Below, piece by piece: positions 60,947-64,000 of a stretch of DNA of 64,000 nt (positions are counted from its first letter, which is position 1; each line of letters starts with the position of its first letter). The stretch lies in contig CAJNDS010002449.1 of the NCBI GenBank assembly GCA_905221605.1, positions 1 to 64,000 on the forward strand, in the 5' to 3' direction. The position numbers and the translations under genes were made by a program. The notes beneath the pieces were generated by a model that was not told the DNA's origin, made no database searches, and was given only the letters and a program-made list of their open reading frames with translations. This DNA is from Symbiodinium natans. Its lineage: Eukaryota; Sar; Dinophyceae; Suessiales; Symbiodiniaceae.

Positions 60947-63900
60947 TTAGGACTTTGGGGAACTTTGCAAAGCCCTCGCCTTCTCGTTGTTCGTGATCGT
61001 ACTGGCTTTTTGCTCGAAAGCCCATTCACTGCTCTCTCTGAGGGGTTCAGCCTTCACAGCCGACTTGCTTGATGTTCTGGACTTCGTCGATCTTGTCTTG
61101 GTGGATTTCGACTTGGTTGACCTCGAAGACGTGACCGGCCTTGTTGACTTTGTCGTTTTTCGCGATTTTGTCACCTTCCTGGAGCTCTTCGAGCCTGAAG
61201 TGACGGAGTGGCGTGCCACTGTGAAGCCAAATGGTTGCGAAACCGATGTGTGAGGTTCCTCGGCTTCGCTGGCCTCTGCCTCCTCAGCAGACGGCTCCTC
61301 GGCTGCAGGCTCCTCGACTTCGCTGGCCTCTGCCTCCTCATCGGACGGCTCTTCGACTTCGCTGGCCTCTTCCTCCCCGGCAGACGGCTCCTCGACTTCC
61401 GTGGCCTCTTCCTCCTCGGCAGATGGCTCCTCGGCCGCAAGCTCTTCGACTTCGCTGGCCTCTGCCTCGTCAGCAGACGGCTCCTCGACTTCGCTGGTCT
61501 CTGCCTCCTCAGCGGACGGCTCGTCGGCTGCAGGCTCCTCGACTTCGCTGGCCCCTGCCTCCTCAGCAGACGGCTCCTCATCTTCGCTGACTTCGGCCTC
61601 TTCAGCTGAGGGCTCCTCGACTTCGCTGGCCTCTTCCTCCTCAGCAGCGAGCTCCTTCACTTCGCTGGTCTCTGCCTGTCCGGAAGACTCCTCCACCTCA
61701 GTGGCTTCTGCCTCGTCTGAGGGCTCCTCCTCGGCTGCGCTGCCCTCTGCCTCTTCAGCCGAAGGCTCCTCCGAGGCGGCGAGGAACTTGAGAGTGCTGT
61801 ACGCCAAAAACGGGGTGAGGCATGTATTCATTGCATGAAAAGCTTATGTTGCAAGGATGCTCAACGCATTTTCACGAGTAGCACTGAGCACTGCCGAGGG
61901 GAATAGCCCTTTCGTGGCTGTTCTCAGAGAGCTCACAAACGTGTGCAGTCAGAATGCAAGCAGTCTTGCTTTTTTGTTGGTTTCCACAGGATAGAGGAGT
62001 TCAGACATCAAAGCATGCCATGCCAGGTCGAAAATTCACAAGAGGAATAGCCACTGACTTGTGCAACCCCGGCTGTAGCATTGCGTCCCTGGATCACGCT
62101 GGTTCTCAACGGGCCCCTAAAGCCAGTGATTCCCGGGCAAGACATGCGGAATCACAGGAGCCACTGGGGATGAACAAGATGCTCACAGCCCACGGAAGCT
62201 GCCAAAGTCCTAGGTATTCCTAGGTAGCTTTTCCGCGATCTCTTTGCCGGTGAAGGTTGTTGAGGACGAGCCCGAACCAGGTGTTGCGAAGTAGCTTCAG
62301 GAGGAAGCTTACCGTGCAAACTCCTCGCTGCGAAAATTGATGCACGCCAGTCCGTCCTGCTTGTGATAAGGCTATGTTTGGTGACTACAGAGGCCTTGAT
62401 TCAGGAAGCAAAGTGCGCCTGCTCCCCGGAGGGTAATTAAGTCCCGCCCCACTCCCGCAAGCTGCACATAACGGGTGCCTACCATGAACACGTCCTCCAG
62501 GGATTGCAGGGCGGCGAGACTTCCAGCCGCGAGGTTGAGTATGAAGTTGAAAGCATGGTTTTGAACATTTGCCTCGTTTCTCATTATTTAAAGCCCAAGG
62601 CTCATTCATTTACACCGCTTGCAGTTGGGGTTGTGGCCTAGCCGCGTGCGCAGTCATCACCCCGGGACTGTGCCAACGGCAAGCACGCCGTAAAGATGTT
62701 GCAGCCTCAAAGTCGCACATTAAGAACGAGCGTAGTGAGCCCGCCGTAGAAGACTTTTTACAGAAGTGTCTCTGCCCTCACGGTGGATACAAGGAAGGTG
62801 GAAACCATTGTCTCCGTCTGTGCATACTGTGGGTCAGTAGTATAGTATGCAGCAATGTTCCCCTCCCTGCTTGCTATCATCAGCTTTGGTGCGTTGCGGA
62901 AGAACAATCCCAAGGTCGAGAGCATGTGCAATGGATCCTCTATGCAAAGGATGCACTGCTAGCACACCTGATGGGGAACCGGCTCTTCATGCACCTGCCC
63001 TTCTCGTGCACGAGGGCGTGCCAGGTGCTGAAGGCCCGTTTCACCGCTACGGCAAAAAGGCACTGATTTTGCTCCGACAAGTTTTTATGGCACGGGTAAA
63101 CACCTTGAGAAGACGAAATTAGACCGGGGTGTCCTTCCTGGTGAAGCTCTGTAAATAGCAGCATTTCCAGGTGATTGACGGGCTTGGCTTTGTGTTCTCC
63201 CCACTTGCATCGGCGATTAGCCAGTTGCAAGGCATGTGGATGGAAGCGTGCAAAAAAGGTCCTTTAAACATTCGGCTTCGGCTACTTCGACCCAGCGGAG
63301 GCCTTCTTCTTCTCCGCTGACCGCTCTCTCTCTCTCTCTCTCAACAGTTCTTTCGTCCCCTTCTCTCTTCTTCGTCTTCTCCTTCTACGGGGCTTGAGGA
63401 GTAGGGACTCTCTCTCTCTCTCTCCCTCCCTCTCCCTCCCCTCCACTTTGCTGGCCTCTGCCTCTTCAGACGGCTCCTCGGCTGTTGGCTCATCCACTTC
63501 GCTGGCCTCGGCCTCCTCGGCCTCTTGACCTGGCTCCTCCACTGCCTCCGCTTCGCTAGCTTCGCTCGATTCGCTGAGTGCTTCAGGCACTTCAGGCTCA
63601 GCTGAAGGCTCCTCGGCTTCGGGCAGCTCTTTGGGCAGGCCGAAGGGACTTGGGGCAGACTCTGGAGCCTCATCCGCCTCATCCGCCTCATCCGATGGTG
63701 CCTTCTCTGACTCCTCTGTCTCTGCAACCTTTGAGATCGTCTTTGCGGTCCTCCCTTCAGATGCTTGGCTTGACACCTCTGCTGGATCACGGTCGGTTCC
63801 GAAACCAGCCACCCCAGACTCGCTCACGCTGCCCACCACGCTCGTGCCCTGACTTTCCACGGTGTCGCCGGATGCATCGACAGCCTCATCTTCCTGCATG

Positions 63901-64000
63901 GCGGCTGTGTCCCCGGCCGCTAAGCACACGCCCTTGTAGCTGATGCAAGCTTCGACGTTCAAGTCGGTGCGGCACTCCTTGAGCCAGGTTTCGCAAGCTT
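60947..64000 (-). CDS. Acidic repeat protein with Lys/Ser/Thr-rich basic tail (partial at right edge)
   Basis: The gene enters from the right edge with CETWLKECRTDLNVEACISY. An acidic segment follows, down to a donor near 63446 (GCC-AGC-AAA|GTGGAG). The next clear exon (61786-60947, phase 0, AAG acceptor) holds about a dozen units of roughly 13 residues, EASEVEEPSAEEA with variants. It continues to QPFGFTVARHSVTSG, a tail rich in Lys, Ser, Arg and Thr (KSTKTRSTKSRTSSKS), and a stop at 60949-60947. The opposed charge blocks suggest an intrinsically disordered polyampholyte. No function is assigned. The intron between them carries GA/TC tracts. Two further small exon candidates inside it (62.57-62.49 and 62.36-62.31 kb) may belong to this gene. 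Confidence 0.6.
61255..61785 (-). repeat. Coding tandem repeat (39-45 bp units)
   Basis: On the plus strand the unit reads like gcctcctcggcagacggctcctcgacttcgctg with small variations. It encodes the acidic repeats of the gene above. Unit length varies by whole codons, as expected under selection to keep frame. Confidence 0.85.
62312..62570 (-). CDS. Two small exon candidates with good donors
   Basis: Near 62570-62486 the frame reads NHAFNFILNLAAGSLAALQS and then LEDVFM, ending at a GTAGGC donor. Near 62357-62312 it reads DGLACINFRSEEFA between an AAGCAG acceptor and a GTAAGC donor. Both lie on the minus strand between the two acidic exons. Whether they belong to that gene is not known. Confidence 0.33.
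63318..63443. repeat. TC/GA tracts at the acidic gene's splice donor
   Basis: tctctctctctc and ccctccctctccctcc tracts directly 3' (gene sense) of the proposed donor near 63446. The Arg/Glu-rich reading through them is probably intronic. Confidence 0.65.

Noticed and set aside
61208-61838. Plus-strand Ser/Ala- and Pro/Leu-rich frames opposite the acidic repeat
   Set aside because: These are shadows of the minus-strand repeat, which has a non-repetitive C-terminal tail and a clear stop.
62569-63066. 165-codon plus-strand ORF
   Set aside because: No recognisable domain. It overlaps the intron of the minus-strand acidic gene and abuts better-supported minus-strand exon candidates.

Overview
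The window reads as nuclear DNA of an intron-rich alveolate, most likely a dinoflagellate of the Symbiodinium type. This is inferred from content, not from a search. Long bacterial-type ORFs are absent. Recognisable protein families appear as short exons joined across GT-AG and, unusually often, GC-AG introns. Degenerate TTTAGGG/CCCTAAA repeats are scattered through introns and intergenic DNA. Almost every recognisable gene lies on the minus strand. Several introns are bounded by terminal inverted repeats or fold into hairpins, as expected of introner elements (transposons that create introns).

Layout, left to right. 1-900: AT-rich DNA unlike the rest. 1460-3041 (-): unclassified multi-pass membrane protein. 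3.2-3.8 kb: microsatellites. 4034-6144 (-): nearly complete GH125 alpha-mannosidase with a signal peptide, five exons. 6.1-14.6 kb: no gene recognised, but a TTTAGGG block and tandem hairpins. 14.65-22.76 kb (-): NADPH/dimerisation half of a high-molecular-weight thioredoxin reductase, eight short exons in correct order. 24.5-29.2 kb (-): EAG/CNG-like voltage-gated cation channel; six exons were joined in frame, plus a probable cyclic-nucleotide-binding-domain exon. 29-42 kb: weak exon candidates on both strands among repeats. 42.28-45.9 kb (-): many-exon membrane protein, possibly a MATE transporter. 46.6-47 kb (-): acidic C-terminal exon split by an introner. 47.9-48.9 kb (-): glutaredoxin-like exons and a Cys-rich single-pass membrane exon. 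49-60.9 kb: mostly repeats and weak ORFs. 60.95-64 kb (-): acidic repeat protein with a basic tail, running off the right edge.

Functionally this is an assortment rather than a pathway: N-glycan or mannan trimming, thiol redox (thioredoxin reductase and glutaredoxin), ion conduction and transport.

The most notable signal is intron origin. Two introns (46750-46871 and 45352-45464) carry terminal inverted repeats and target-site duplications, and splicing at GT/AG joins the flanking coding frames. A second copy of the first family lies at 51852-51969. One channel exon (26187-26281) is sandwiched between inverted telomere-like arrays that begin about ten bases from its splice sites. Exon ends were worked out by eye from frame and splice dinucleotides. 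Where the phase did not resolve, this is stated.
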